In this document: piece after piece, positions 25,192 through 38,030 of the stretch
Layout: each line of letters starts with the position of its first letter
How positions within the stretch are numbered: the stretch's first letter is position 1
Assembly (NCBI RefSeq): GCF_000208745.1
Contig: NC_030859.1
Location: 13,342,379-13,406,378, forward strand
From: Theobroma cacao
Lineage: Eukaryota; Streptophyta; Magnoliopsida; Malvales; Malvaceae
Direction of reading: 5' to 3'
DNA: 64,000 bases
The notes under the pieces: generated by a model
Seen by the model: only the letters and a program-made list of their open reading frames with translations
Database searches by the model: none
What the model was told of the DNA's origin: nothing
Translations under genes and position numbers: made by a program

Positions 25192-28100
25192 CTTCCTTGG
25201 TTCGATTTTAACATATTTTAATGTCTATTGTTGTTAATGCCTTGTTGAAAAGGAATATGAGATGTTTGGGTTTTGTTCTACAAAAATTAGTAAGTTTTAA
25301 AACTTTACAATTTGTTCTAGTTATTTCGATTTCTAGATAGATTTTAATTGTAAATTTTAAAATTTATTTGGCATAATATTAATCTCATTTTAATGTCAAA
25401 ATATTTCAGATTAACATGTGAATGAGATGCATGAATTAATTTAGCAAATAAAAATTTGATCTCATGACATTATGGTGTGATGTAAATGGTAGAATTTGAT
25501 TCTGTCTAGCCATGGTATTGGTCCATTTTCAGCCATAAAAGTGAGGCTTAAGTACTTCATAAAATGCAGGAAAATTAAGGGATCAATACACATTGGAAAT
25601 GCTCCAAGATGGGTGATTATCTGTGGCTAATGGTGGAGGTAAAGTTACCAAAACGTGGCTAAAATAGCTACTGTTTGCAATAGTGACAGTCATGGTTTTG
25701 TTTGGCTTGGCAACCAATAAAGGCCTAAATTTGTGCAATTAGTTACACCAATTGGCTGAGGATTTGTTTTTATGAAAAGGTTCCATAAATTGTTGAAATT
25801 GTTTCCAAGAATTTTAAGGATTTAAATCCCTAGAATTAAGCCTTCATAAAACTGAGTTGGTGGAGTCAAAACTGTTGTTGCCTCTACAGCAACAAGCCAC
25901 AGTTTTGAATTTTTTTGACTAACTAAAAATGTTTCCTAAAAAATCCTGAAAAATTACTATGGAATTGTTCCATAAGTTGTCTATCAAGGAAAATTTAATT
26001 GGGAATTAAATTCCTGATTTTATGCCACCAAATAGCTTCAAAAGAAAGACAAAACCAAAACTACCTCTGCAGATAAAGGTCACGGTATTGAATTTTTTTT
26101 TTGACAGTCAAAAACACCTCCTAAAATCCTAAAAATTTATTTTGGAATAGTTCCATGAGTATCTATCAGGATAAATTTTATTGGAATTAAATTCCTAAAG
26201 ATACAGCACCATAATGCCACCTAATTAGGACATGTCTGTTGCTGTCTGCAGCAGGACACTATCTTGGTTAAGACATAGAATTTGTCAAAATTTTACACCA
26301 ATAAATGATCAATTAAATTAGTTAATTGGTTGAGGATAAGTTATGGAATTGGTTCCTTAATTATGCTGATTTTTTGAAATATTTAATTTAAGGAATATGA
26401 TTCCTAAAATTAAGGATGTCAAAAATGATGCATTAACATCCACAAATAAAGAAATGTGATTTCTAAAATTATGGAAGTTAAAATATCTTCATTATCCAAT
26501 TAAATATTTATGGAATATGTTTTGTAAAGATTGATAATTTATTTCATAAATTATGGAATGTGATTCCTTAATTTAATGGTGTCAAAATTTAAATAATTTA
26601 AGACTACATTAATTTAGGAATTAGATTCCTAGGAGTAATGGGAGTCTTAATATTTATAGACAAATTTTATTTTGAATTGACTTCTTACAAGAAGATAATT
26701 CTAATTTGACATTAAAATTAAAAATTAAATTGTCTAAGTTATTTCCTAATAAAATTAGGTAATAATAGACATTCAATCTTTAATTAAATGAGATTAATAA
26801 TATGTTGTGTAAAATGTTTAGGAGCACAAATTAAAAATATTTTACTTTGTAATTTGTAATAAAAATTTAATTCTAATCCTAAGAAGATTAGGAATGGATA
26901 AATTACTAATTTTGATTAGTAATACTTACCATATATGAAAGAAGTCTCCATATATATAGAATTAAATGGTTACTCGAAAATTTGAAATTGGCAAAATTCA
27001 AATGTTGAAAATTGCCAATCTCAAATACCTCATATGATTAACAATTTGAATGAGACATGTTTTTAAATTTTATTCATATTGATGAATATATGTGGATGAT
27101 TATGGACTTAGGCCCAATATGATTATGCTATGGTTGAATATATATTTTCGATATTTTTGAAATAGGGTTTGCATGTCCTACCTTATCTTTTTATCTCGGT
27201 TTGTAAAATTCTTTCCTTATCTTACTCCCCTTGAATGTAACTTGAGGTTTCAACATTCAAATGTAATTAGAATTAGGGTAGATTAGGAATTAAATTATAG
27301 AAAAATTGACGATGGAGATCCAAGGCGCCAAGAAGGACAAGGAGATTACAAGCAAATTTTGAAGATTCTTATATGTAATCCTCTAGGTTTGACCAAGCTA
27401 GTTTCCTTTGATGGCTCAAGGAAATTAGTATAATTAAAGACTATAATCATCCAAAGTAGTTTGCATGTGATAGATTTATTTTATGCGATTTAATGAATGC
27501 TATGCATGCAAAGATGAGACCCTAATAAAGGCGAAAACAAAATCCTTCATTATATATTGAGTCACATGCCACGCATGAGCAAGTTGCCTTCCACCATATA
27601 GCAAGATAACATGGCTGCTCTTTTAATCGGAGACTTGGTGAGCACACTTAAGGTCACACTTTTACACAAGTATGTTTGAGCTATTGGTGGGTCTTACTCA
27701 ACTAGTTTCATAAAATTCGGATGCTAGAAAACTTGATTATTATGAAACTAGAGGCAAAGGTTAGGCGAAATATATATGATATGTTTAGGCAATGTGTTGT
27801 CACCTAGCTGATCTAGGAGTTGTATAAAGATACAATTGGTAAGCTCAGTTACCTACCTAATCCACAGATCATGGTTTGTTGAGCACACTCAAGGCCATGA
27901 CTTGATGGATGGGATCCTAGCCCACTAAGAGAATCCTAGTAGAGATCTCTCGAGGTGATATGGAAGGTTATCATCTTGCAGAAAATAGTGGGAGAACTAT
28001 TTAAAATTTTAAAACCTTATTTTAAATAGTTTATGCATGATATTTATGTATTGCTTTATTTTATCTATTTAAACATAATTTATATACATGGCTAATAATA

Positions 28101-28589
28101 TGTCACTATGGTGCATCTTGGATGCAAATCAAACTCACTAGACCAAACCCTTTTTAAAGGTACCAGGACTTGAGAAATGTTCTCAAGTGAAAGGTTCTTC
28201 GTTCCACAATCTTTACCAAATACAATTCATAATTAGGAGTGTGCTTCCATGAGATGGAATTTATATTGCCTTAATTATGAATTAGGAAGACACCCATAAT
28301 AATGGCACTAACTGGGAAATGTTCTCAAACATCTTTATGGTAAAGATGGACAAATGAGGGACTAAAAAAAAAAATTTCCTTGACAGAGTTAAAGAAGAGG
28401 AAGCTTATAGAAGCCTCTACTTTGCCAAAGTTTATGATTGAGCTAGAAGTTGCTACTATTGTATTAACATCATAAGTATTCGATACTAGATGTTGAATGC
28501 ACTTAAGTAATGACATAAAGCGCAAAACAATAGTAGTAAGTCAATGCTCAATATAAATGTCAAGAAAACTGATTGCATATGATCTCAAT

Positions 28590-29989
28590 TATGGCATTTG
28601 AGTCTTGATCATTAAACTAAGAATTAAAGTATGAAGATACTAAGATCCTTTTGATTGGGAATCATAAAGCACCTAGTAATTCTTATATGACCAAATCAAT
28701 TTTCAAGCAAAAGTGAATGACTTGGTATGTTCAAAAGGTTTTATACATATAGATGTATACGAACCATTGAACATGAAATGTTATGGAAAATGTTCCTAAT
28801 TCATTAAGTTTACACAAGACCAAACTAAGATTTTGTCTTGTATACTTAAAGAAATAAAATTTGAAACCTTGAAATGTTCAGAGAATTCAAATATAAGATC
28901 ATATGAGCTATATAGTATGAAGTACTCTTATTAAGATATGATCTTAGTGAAGATTACTCTTACTTATTAATTAATTATTCAAAAGATGAATGTAGATTCA
29001 TGTGAAATGGAGCTTTCTTATGAATAAAACATAGAGATGTTTGTTCAAAGAAGAAAGCAAATTTATATAGTGATATGATTTGGTCCATATCTCTCCAATA
29101 TATATATGTAGCCAATTATATTATTCCAAACCAATACGATTCCAAGCATACATTGAGATGTATGCATGTAACATCACGAAAAATTCAAAAGAGTTCGAAT
29201 ATTACTCTCACAAAGGATCTTGGATTTAGTGGGAGCATGATGACACTAAGAAAGGAGCTTCTTTAGTTATTACATGGTTAAATTGGAATCTAATTCTTAA
29301 GATTTTGCATAGAGATGCATAATCATATGTATGAGAACTCGATGGATTTAGTAAGATACATTGAAGATGTATTATTCATATGAGATGAACTGCTAAATAT
29401 GTTTTTCGTTGGAGTTATACACTTTGTTCTATTAAATGGGATCAAAAGGGTTGGATTTAATAATATGTACAAGTGTATTTATCTCATACATAAAAGGAGG
29501 TTAATAGGAGTGAATACAATTCTTTGGTGATACAATTACATGGGATGCAATATGTATAAAAAGAAAGTGCTAAAATTTAAAAAGGGTGGATGGTACAATG
29601 AAAAGTGACAAATGCATATGATGCATACAACATAGTTTCGTTGGAATGGTTCCAAAGAAAGAAAGAGGACTATGTACATGTATATAATTCAAGTCATATG
29701 CATCCTATTAAATGGGCTCTAATAGGAAGATACTTAGATCTTTAGTCCATGGAACTAATAAAAGGTTTTGAACATTGTTAATGTAACAATGGAGCCATAC
29801 AAGCAGAACCTAGGCTCATTGGATCTAGATATAGTAATATGACATGATGTGATGCATGGACATTACGAAGATAGATAAAAGCAATTAACCACATTGAAGG
29901 GCACAAGCGAGTCTACATGCAGACACGATTGCTAGATGGATTGAATCCACATATGATGAGGTAGCAATTGGCTTTGTGCTAGTGGGAGA
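28590..29989 (+). pseudogene. Copia pol remnants of element E
   Basis: This interior stretch encodes short, repeatedly interrupted matches to copia polyprotein. The clearest are an RT-like RYIEDVLFI (29354-29380) and an RNase-H-like CNNGAIQAEPR (29782-29814), ending at the purine tract AGTGGGAGA (29981-29989). Only about 0.6 kb separates the RT-like motif from the LTR, much less than in intact elements, so large deletions are likely. No protein can be made from it. Confidence 0.5.
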
Positions 29990-31822
29990 TGTTGGGATGA
30001 GCCTTGCAGTCAATTGGGATTGGTTAAGGCTTGATTCCAATCATGCAACAGTATCATTCATGTTGAATGATTGAGGTTTTCCTTCATCAACAGGACATCA
30101 ATTATAATGAGTTATAAGTCTAATTAGATGAAGTCCGTGAGATTAATATGCCTTGCAAGGAAACTATAATGGGTTGCAGTTATGAGATTCCTATGCATTA
30201 AAGTATAATCTCAAAATGTTCCTGGTCAATATATTATTGAGACTAGACATCAATGATGCTTAGAGACTAGTATATTCTATGTTCCTTACTTTGAAAGTAA
30301 GCGATCGATCTCATAGATTGAAGTATAGAGATACTTGGAACTAAGAAGTTCACTGAACATGACCCACCATGAGAAGTGCATTTGGTAATGCACTCTAGTG
30401 TCTATGCAATAGTTCTCATGTGTCAGTCGTGTAAATACTCCCTACACTTGAGACACTAGGTTGTCTTATATGTGGAGTGCTATACTTTGATTTCATCCTT
30501 ATGGGTGCCTAACCAAGGATGCTAAAACAAGCTGCTTTTGGGTATAGTATGAAACATGTGAAGGCAAATGAGTGGTCAAGATAGGAATTATCACCTCAAG
30601 TGTTTTAGAAGACATATCCTATCAGTTCTTGGTTAACATTAGCTTATTGAAGTCCTTGGCCAAGGCGACATGGAGATTATGAAAAAATTTTCATAACTCT
30701 CTATAATGCTAATGCTATAATTGCAGGAACAAATATGGAGGTCAAAAAGAGTAGACACTATACCAAGCTCTTATCATCTCCGGGATATATGATGAGGGAA
30801 TGAATTACACTGATAGACTGTACATTGAAAGGTTGTCAAAGAACCCTTTGACTCTCCCAACAATTGGGTGGCCATGATGCATTACTAGATGCCAATCTTA
30901 GTCTATGGAATTGATTATAAACTAATTGATTGAAATTTATATTAATCAATTAAGTCATTAATCAATTCCATTACCAACATGTTGGGAACCTAATGGGTAA
31001 CACACAATGATTGCATTTGAATTAAATTGGAAGAGTGACGATTTAAGTTAGACTTAAATCACATGCTAGGTAATTAACTTCTATAAACTTAATTAAAAGA
31101 GTTTAATTAAGTTTTTGGCATAATTATAAATAGGATAACTATAAGGCCTTGATTGCAAAATATAAAGGAAATTAATTTTGATTTTAATTTTCAAGGATTT
31201 AATTAAAAGAGTTTAATTAAGTAATAGGCTCAATATTATAATGTGTTATAATATTGAGGGCTTAATTGCAAAATTGAAGTTATTTTAACCTAACTACATA
31301 AGTCACCTTTTAACTATTTTCCATATGAGAGTTTTTCACAATTGAAGAAAACGTAGTTTTTGTCAAAAAAAGAAAAACGTTTTCTTTCTTTGCCACCACT
31401 CCCTTTGTGTGAAAGAGAAAATTGCTTATGAAGCAATTTTTGAGAAAGGTTCGGTTAAGATTGCGAAAAAGAAGAAAAGGACAATTGTTGTCATCTTTGC
31501 TAGCACTAAGTCTAGTTAAAAATTCCTTCCTTTGTTGAAGGTTCAAGTTTAATCATGTGTACTACCAGTGGAGGCCAAGCATTTGATTGGCTAGGGTTTT
31601 GCTCCTTGTGGTGTTCGTGGGATTGCTTCGGAAAGTGCCATCGTGATTACGAAATTACATGACAAGGTAACTTTCCAAACAATAATTTATTTTGTGCTTT
31701 TATGTGTTAAATATCACCAAGGTGATCCATGGGTGGAGGCATGTTTTGTTGTTTAGTTATAAAGTTTTTAATTTTCTTTCCGTTGCGTATTTTGAGTATA
31801 CCATCCATAGCCAAACCCATCA
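29990..31822 (+). repeat. 3' LTR of element E
   Basis: The right copy of the 1.83 kb direct repeat, from TGTTGGGATG to AACCCATCA, is preceded by a purine tract. Small ORFs in it (31546-31310 minus; 31692-31911 plus) are chance frames; the minus one has a weaker counterpart in the 5' LTR. Confidence 0.85.
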
Positions 31823-32045
31823 CGCGCGCCAATCACAAACCCCTGGGTTGGGTCGTGACATGTTTAGTTTTGGTTTTGCTTTTAGTTAATTACTTTATTT
31901 CGATTGTTTGAATAAGATTAAGTTGTGATAATTTTAGTGCTTAACAAAAGTTTGTAAAATTCTCAATGGGATTCGACACTCTATTTACCATTATATTACT
32001 TGTTAACGATATGTGCACTTACATGATAAATCCGACAACACTTAA

Positions 32046-32644
32046 GTGTCTACTAGACTAAAGATTATGGGGGTGTGTTGAAAAAATTATCTTCATCTAG
32101 TGAAATAGCAGAAAAAATGCTACAAATTAGCTTGGCAAGAAGTAACAGTCATTTGAAGTAGGAAGACGGCTATCCTAGGGAGCAAAACGTAGTTGTTTAA
32201 ACTTTACTAATTCGCAAACTTTGTGTGTTGTTTATTATCCTTAGGTCCTTGTCTTAGTTATACGATAGTATTCAATGTCGTTTTAGTTTCTTCCATTGGC
32301 TTATGCACTTGTTTCTTTTGTCGTTTTGATTTGTTTTTTGTAAGGCTTAACAGCCACGTGCTTTATTCTCCTCTCTTAGCCATTGCCTGGCACAGAACAC
32401 AATACTTGATCTTCTATGCTCAGCCTATTGTTTTCTCGATTTCATTTTTCAAGGCTACATCTAAGGCCTTGATTAGTTTTTCATTGTTAGTTGATAAGTA
32501 TATAAGCTGAAAGGTCAAATGGAAATGTGAGCCCTTTCTTCTAAAAACTGAGTTAGTCTCAGTCTTCTTCTATGCTATTCATCAATACTTTATAATTCGG
32601 CATTCATCATTTTTCTGAGAATTCTTTCTTCAAAAGTTTCAACA
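32046..32644. other. Unassigned sequence between element X and LRR-RLK flank
   Basis: It starts right after the CTTAA duplication of X. It has a 95-codon open frame (32223-32510) rich in hydrophobic residues but without homology that I recognise. It may be older host DNA or an unlisted repeat. No RNA gene is seen. Confidence 0.4.
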
Positions 32645-34020
32645 TAAAACCAAGTAACAATAACATATAATTCATTATATATATTTTTAAAAATTTCACA
32701 TCCTTAGCAAAATACTAAACCCATGACCATGTCTTTATCTAATTTCTGTTTTTAATTTGAATCCTGATAATTTTTAAGGTTAAATATTCCTTTCAGCTAC
32801 AGGTACTAGGTGATAGTCTATTGGCTTGTGATGTTGCCAAAGCTTTGATGGTATTGCATTTACAACAAAACTCCCTGGTGCACTCCGTCCTCCAAATTGG
32901 GAAATAGAAAAGATTATTGTTACACCAGCATAAGAAGCATAAGAAGTAACGATTCCCTTGTTTTCGGAAGGATCAACTGTAGAAGAATGTTCGATTTCGT
33001 TGCAAGTTCTTGTCTTTGTGCCTATCATTTCTTGAATAGAATACTTTTTCCTGCGTTTAACTTTCTATGATTGAGGGTTATATTATGCTTAAATTTCTAT
33101 GATAGATTCAACTGCGTTAATTCTAGAAAATGAATAACAGGAAGCCTCTAGATTAGTCATTGCTCAGGATGACTTTCCTACAAGGGCATAAATAAGCTTG
33201 GTGATAACTTCTAGTATTCTGTGTCTATCATTTCTTGAATAAAATTTCAATTCAACTATTTAAATGTGTCATGAATGGAATGCTTATTCATTTGATTCAG
33301 GATCAGGTTAAGTATAGGTTGATCTATTTTTAATATTTAGATTAATAAATTTTAAGAAGTTTGTAGCTTACTGTTCAGAAAACAAAAAGTTTGTAGCTTA
33401 TAAATCAGGTAAATTTCATTGATCTCTAACATTTTATGTTGATCCTATTTTAATTTTTAACCTCTAAATTCTTCCGTTTAAATCTTTAATTTCTTAAAAT
33501 AATTTTAATTTTATTTTGTCATCAAATTATTCTATTAAAATTAAAGTAATAATCACATTATAAAATACATGACACGCTACATGCCCTTAATATTTCATGT
33601 GAACATTTTCAATTTCTTGATTTTTAACAAAATAACGTAATGAAAGATCAAAATGAAATCATTTAAAAATACTAAGAACTAAATTGAAACAATTGAAAAA
33701 TTAAAAACTAAAGTAGAACTAGAATAAAAATGTTGGGAAAAAAGATGAAATTTACACAGCTTAATCCTTGATCCATGAACCGCACTAACCTTGGAAAGTA
33801 GAAGTCTCCATTTTTTTTCCACAGAAATAATTAGAAGGCAGTTTTTCTTTTTGTTTTTACATTGTATGTTTCTAGTGTGGGTCCAAACTTTTTGACTCTG
33901 AGCATTCTTTTGCATTTACTAGGTCTCCCTGCCATCATTTCTCATTACTGTTACAATAAAAATTCCTAGAAATTGAATACTAACATTAATCCTTCTTTCC
34001 TAGAAGCTTACCAACCGTAA
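32645..34020 (+). pseudogene. 3'-flank relic of LRR-RLK unit 1
   Basis: From CAAGTAACAATAACATATAATTCATT onward this segment is colinear with the DNA after the last kinase exon of the near-complete LRR-RLK copy (53615-54500, then 59891-60300 across element D). Shared words include GCATTTACAACAAAACTCCC and GATTTTTAACAAAATAA. It is therefore the last intron or 3' UTR and downstream flank of an LRR-RLK copy whose coding part is gone. The break at about 32644 marks the deletion edge. Confidence 0.7.
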
Positions 34021-34702
34021 TGAACTGCAGGTCCAGTGTAGAAACCACGTTCAGGCTAATTTAATTACTTCCAAGAAGACAACAAGTTTGACTCTAACTT
34101 GTATAAATAAAAATAAAAACAGAGTTCCAAAACTTGTATATTGCACGTAGTTCTCCTTGATGAACCAGTTTTCAATTGCCTTATTCTATTAGTTTGTACT
34201 TGAACATATATTCTATTGTTATCATCCCTGTGTCAAAATGTTGTATGGAACTATGCCCTCAGTACTTTTTTGAGTATTTGATATCCAATCTTTGTTGATG
34301 CCAAATTTGGAACTCTTTTAAGGATAAAAATCAATTGTCAACATATATCTTAGTTTCTTATTGGATTTATCAAATTATGTTGCCAATTTAAGCTCTGGAA
34401 GCCATTTCCCTTTTATCTGTGAATAATTGAATTCTTTATTCATCCAAATGAAACGAGAAAAAGAAAAAAAGAAGAAGATAATACATGCAAAAGAAGGAAT
34501 CTTTTAAGTTTTGCAAGCAAGGGTTAGAACAGTGCATATCAAGAAGCAATAAAAGAGCTAGTTTTAATCATTTAAGCACATAAAGCCACGAGACTATAAG
34601 CATTTATTTCAATAGTAATGAAACAAGATAATATTTTCCATCTGCTAGTTTGAAGAAAGAAGCAAAGCTACTGGTTGCATCATATATTTTTAATTCGTTA
34701 TA
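34021..34702 (+). other. Promoter-like flank of LRR-RLK unit 2, then unassigned sequence
   Basis: Positions 34130-34200 (AGAGTTCCAAAA, TTGCAC, TTGATGAACCA) resemble 39545-39605, which lies just upstream of the signal-peptide codons of unit 3. This suggests the upstream region of a lost unit 2. From about 34230 to 34702 I see nothing recognisable; the 5' exon of unit 2 is not identifiable. Confidence 0.4.
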
Positions 34703-37700
34703 TGTCACGACCCGAAACTCCTTATCGAGCCTGTGACAACCGTCGTGAAGCCTCGACAGACATTCTTCATCCCGAATGCCGATTGAAACCTCGCAAAGCT
34801 CTCGTATCAGCTTTTGCACTTTTTCGGTGAGCAATAGTTATCAAATATCGTAATTTGAAGGATTACGAGTCATTTCCAAATCAAAACATAACATATTGTT
34901 TTCTGGCTCACAGGGGCATTTTCGTCATTTTTCGTCGAAAATCTCAAAACTTGCTAAAAATGTAGTAGGTAAGCAGAAAATATATATTTAGTGATTTAAA
35001 AACAAATTAAGTATCTAAAACGTTCATTTGTAGTGAAAATCTGACCATTTGAATATAATAAAAATATTCAATAAAATAAGCTATTTTCTTGTAAAATAAT
35101 TTTTTTAAAGCTATCAGTAAATAATTCTTATAGCGTAAAAGTTAATTATATTCATATATACTATAAAACAAATAACCATAGCATAAAATTACTTTTACAG
35201 TGACACGTGGGCCCACATCTAACCAAAATGCATCGAAAGCTGAAAACCTACAGTTTTTGCCGATTCAAGTCCAAATGAAGGTCCTTGTCAAAGTCAGCTA
35301 ACTATGAAATTCCCTAGGCCTGAAATGTGAGGAAAGGAGGGTGGTGAGATTATAAAATCCCAGTGAGTAAATAATTACCATCAAAAGCATCTAAAGTCGA
35401 GTAGATGGAGATAATATAAAAACGTTATATCTCAATAATGTTCATAACGCAAAATTTGTATGGATCTATACCAAACAATTTCTTTTCGTTAAAATTTCTC
35501 GGCTTATGAGTTTCTTAAACTTGGCCCCTGCTAGAATCATTCTCGCGGGTACCTTCGTCAAGGCATCCCACTGAGACCGCCAAGGCTGTTAAATGTCCCA
35601 TACCTATAAATATGTTTTCGCATCTGACACACAACCGTTCCTTGGAGTTGGTTGAGTCTCACACTCATGTGGTGGCCCGAACGTGAGGTGTACTCAAATC
35701 TTAACTCAGGAGATTCGTCATCCAACATCTCCCCCTAGAGGTAAATATATGATTGGGTTACCGTGCCCCTCTCATAGGCAGTCCACGGAAACTCCCACCA
35801 CTGCAGTGACCATTTAATATACCACCAAACCCATAAAATTTTCAGTAGTATAATATGGCGAATAAAATGTAATCCAGTCTACCGATACCAATCCAAAACT
35901 GTTCATATATTTCATGTCAACCCCAAAAATTTAGCCATCATGCTACCATAGTGTCATAAGCCACAATTTCAATAATATATAAAATTATAAATTTGAACAC
36001 AGTCTCCATATACTCAATTTTTCCAAAACAATATTTGATTTCAAAACCAGTATAAATCTCATTTTTATTAAAAAAATATTTTAATTGGAAAACATAATAT
36101 TTTATAATTTAAACTCACCATTCAATAAAACCATCAAACAAATATAATTACTCTAGATATTTAAGTCGATAAATTGTCCACTCACAGTTCTAGGCGTTGA
36201 TGTACTCCTAATCCCAGTCTTCAAGCACAATCTCTGTACTTTTACCAGTGTAATTTGCTCACCACCTATCCACAATATACAATACATAATTCACCACATT
36301 AATGCTTGACCATTATAAAATCAATTCAGGCTCGGTGTATATGCATGATATGATATGCAACTTATCCGACTACCGCTTAAATGTGGTGCTGACCTAATTT
36401 GGCCTATTACCCGATTAAATGGCAATTGTGTCCGATTTGGCTCCAAATTGCTCCATTTCATTTCTANNNNNNNNNNNNNNNNNNNNNNNNNNNNNNNNNN
36501 NNNNNNNNNNNNNNNNNNNNNNNNNNNNNNNNNNNNNNNNNNNNNNNNNNNNNNNNNNNNNNNNNNNNNNNNNNNNNNNNNNNNNNNNNNNNNNNNNNNN
36601 NNNNNNNNNNNNNNNNNNNNNNNNNNNNNNNNNNNNNNNNNNNNNNNNNNNNNNNNNNNNNNNNNNNNNNNNNNNNNNNNNNNNNNNNNNNNNNNNNNNN
36701 NNNNNNNNNNNNNNNNNNNNNNNNNNNNNNNNNNNNNNNNNNNNNNNNNNNNNNNNNNNNNNNNNNNNNNNNNNNNNNNNNNNNNNNNNNNNNNNNNNNN
36801 NNNNNNNNNNNNNNNNNNNNNNNNNNNNNNNNNNNNNNNNNNNNNNNNNNNNNNNNNNNNNNNNNNNNNNNNNNNNNNNNNNNNNNNNNNNNNNNNNNNN
36901 NNNNNNNNNNNNNNNNNNNNNNNNNNNNNNNNNNNNNNNNNNNNNNNNNNNNNNNNNNNNNNNNNNNNNNNNNNNNNNNNNNNNNNNNNNNNNNNNNNNN
37001 NNNNNNNNNNNNNNNNNNNNNNNNNNNNNNNNNNNNNNNNNNNNNNNNNNNNNNNNNNNNNNNNNNNNNNNNNNNNNNNNNNNNNNNNNNNNNNNNNNNN
37101 NNNNNNNNNNNNAATAAAATAATAAAAACATGACACATGACATTTCCTTATTGGTTCAAATTTTAAATATTTGACTTTTAATTCTTTAATTCTCCACCAC
37201 ACATTTCTCATGTTTATCCATTTCCATGATGAATAAAATCCCTTGGTCTTGACAAATGTCGGGGGTGAAAATTTACTAATTTGCCCCTAAGACGGTAAAA
37301 TTGCTATTTTACCACTATACTTCAAATTATACCGTAATTAAAATTTTTCACTTCTAAACCTCAAATCATACTCCAATAAGTCAAATGGAGCCAAAAAATT
37401 CTTTTCTAAAAATTCTCATTTTGTCTCTAGGTGGTAAATGATCATTTTGCCCTTAGTAGTGAAAATTCCAGTTTGACTCCAAATTGATCCTTGAACTCTG
37501 AATTACCATTTTGAGTCATCCCTGGACTGTGAAACTCTTAATTTCACCTTAAAATTCCTATTTGAACTAGTTCGAGGCTTAATCGACTTAATGGTACCAT
37601 TAGGGGTAATATCGTCTTTTAACGATTTTTCGAACTTCTTAAATATGCAAATATTCTATTGAGCATGTAAATGACGTCATAATTATTTTATAGAACAGGG

Positions 37701-37707
37701 TTTGATA
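34703..37707 (-). mobile_element. Solo LTR Y2 (Y family), contains assembly gap
   Basis: It is colinear with Y1 from TGTCACGACCCGAAACTCC to AGGGTTTGATA, including shared words such as TGACACGTGGGCCC, in the same orientation. Flanking pentamers TTATA (34698-34702) and TTATG (37708-37712) match at four of five bases. N bases at 36477-37112 replace what in Y1 is about 727 bases (about 17197-17923), so the gap size is approximately but not exactly right. It sits within the deleted body of LRR-RLK unit 2. Confidence 0.8.
36477..37112. other. Assembly gap, 636 N
   Basis: This run of N lies inside Y2. Six-frame open frames crossing it are artefacts. By comparison with Y1 the missing sequence should be LTR DNA of roughly 0.7 kb. 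Confidence 0.98.
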
Positions 37708-38030
37708 TTATGCCTTGGCAGCATCATATTTTTGTAATGCTAGCTGGTGGTCCAGACTCTAGACAAAAACTATCTTTGGTGCAAACTCTTATTCTGCGGC
37801 CTGTTGAGGGAGTAAGAAAGAGTGATTCAGCAGCCAAGTAGTTTCCTGAGCTTACAGCTTTTATACTCACTATCAACAACAACTAAAAAAAAGTTCACCT
37901 ATTAGAATTATCTTATCCCAATCAGAAATTCATTTGCATTGTTCTACATAATTACTTTAGTTTAGCACCTGCCTAAACTATTATCAACAATACTTGCAAT
38001 GAGAGTTGGCCAAAAGATAACACTTTTTGG
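37708..38030 (+). other. Unassigned sequence between Y2 and the kinase relic
   Basis: About 320 bases without recognisable coding sequence. From its place it should derive from the body or intron of LRR-RLK unit 2, but I could not align it with the third copy. Confidence 0.4.

Larger units (their letters stand above)
23344..31822 (+). mobile_element. Copia element E (8.5 kb), decayed, with two 1.83 kb LTRs
   Basis: Two near-identical direct repeats, 23344-25178 (1835 bp) and 29990-31822 (1833 bp), both start TGTTGGGATG and end AACCCATCA. A primer-binding site follows the left LTR and a purine tract precedes the right one, giving plus orientation. The 4.8 kb interior has no long ORF. Its 5' half is AT-rich with 2-3 degenerate ~185-bp tandem units (for example 25897 and 26082). 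The 3' half keeps scraps of pol: RYIEDVLFI (29354-29380) where YVDD is expected, and CNNGAIQAEPR (29782-29814) resembling copia RNase H. The LTRs differ at about 8% over the first ~225 bases by eye. The flanks (CTATG, CGCGC) do not match. Confidence 0.8.
21010..31860 (+). mobile_element. LTR G (~2.4 kb, gypsy-like), split by copia element E
   Basis: The start TGACACCCAATACC and the end GGTTGGGTCGTGACA (31846-31860) are typical of long gypsy LTRs, and the end matches the GGGTCGTGACA terminus of the Y family. The 5' part is 21010-23343; only 38 bases (31823-31860) remain after E. The body contains a pyrimidine-rich stretch (about 21650-21900), a degenerate minisatellite (22540-22780) and a 74-bp tandem repeat (22969-23190). 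It has no protein-coding region. I found no matching target duplication at its outer ends, so the exact limits are uncertain. Confidence 0.5.
15574..32040. mobile_element. Element X: long-inverted-repeat element with 5-bp target duplication, hosting nested insertions
   Basis: The left end reads TGTTGTCGGATTTA and the right end is the inverse, TAAATCCGACAACA. Both are flanked by CTTAA (15569-15573 and 32041-32045). The ~180 bases inside the right end (31861-32040) are an imperfect inverse of the sequence inside the left end (15574-15601 plus 18542-18700). The centre is a palindrome at 20155-20815. Without nested DNA, the left arm is about 2 kb and the right arm about 0.7 kb, so the right arm appears internally deleted. 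Nested in it are Y1 (15602-18536) and G/E (21010-31860). No transposase is visible. The TG...CA ends with a 5-bp duplication recall LTR integration, while the long inverted arms recall foldback elements; I leave the class open. Confidence 0.6.

Noticed and set aside
32223..32510. 95-codon hydrophobic open frame
   Set aside because: No recognisable domain or splice context; I saw no homology to the receptor genes.
36321..37211. Several long open frames on both strands across 36321-37211
   Set aside because: They consist almost wholly of X residues from the N gap; the real sequence on either side is LTR Y2.
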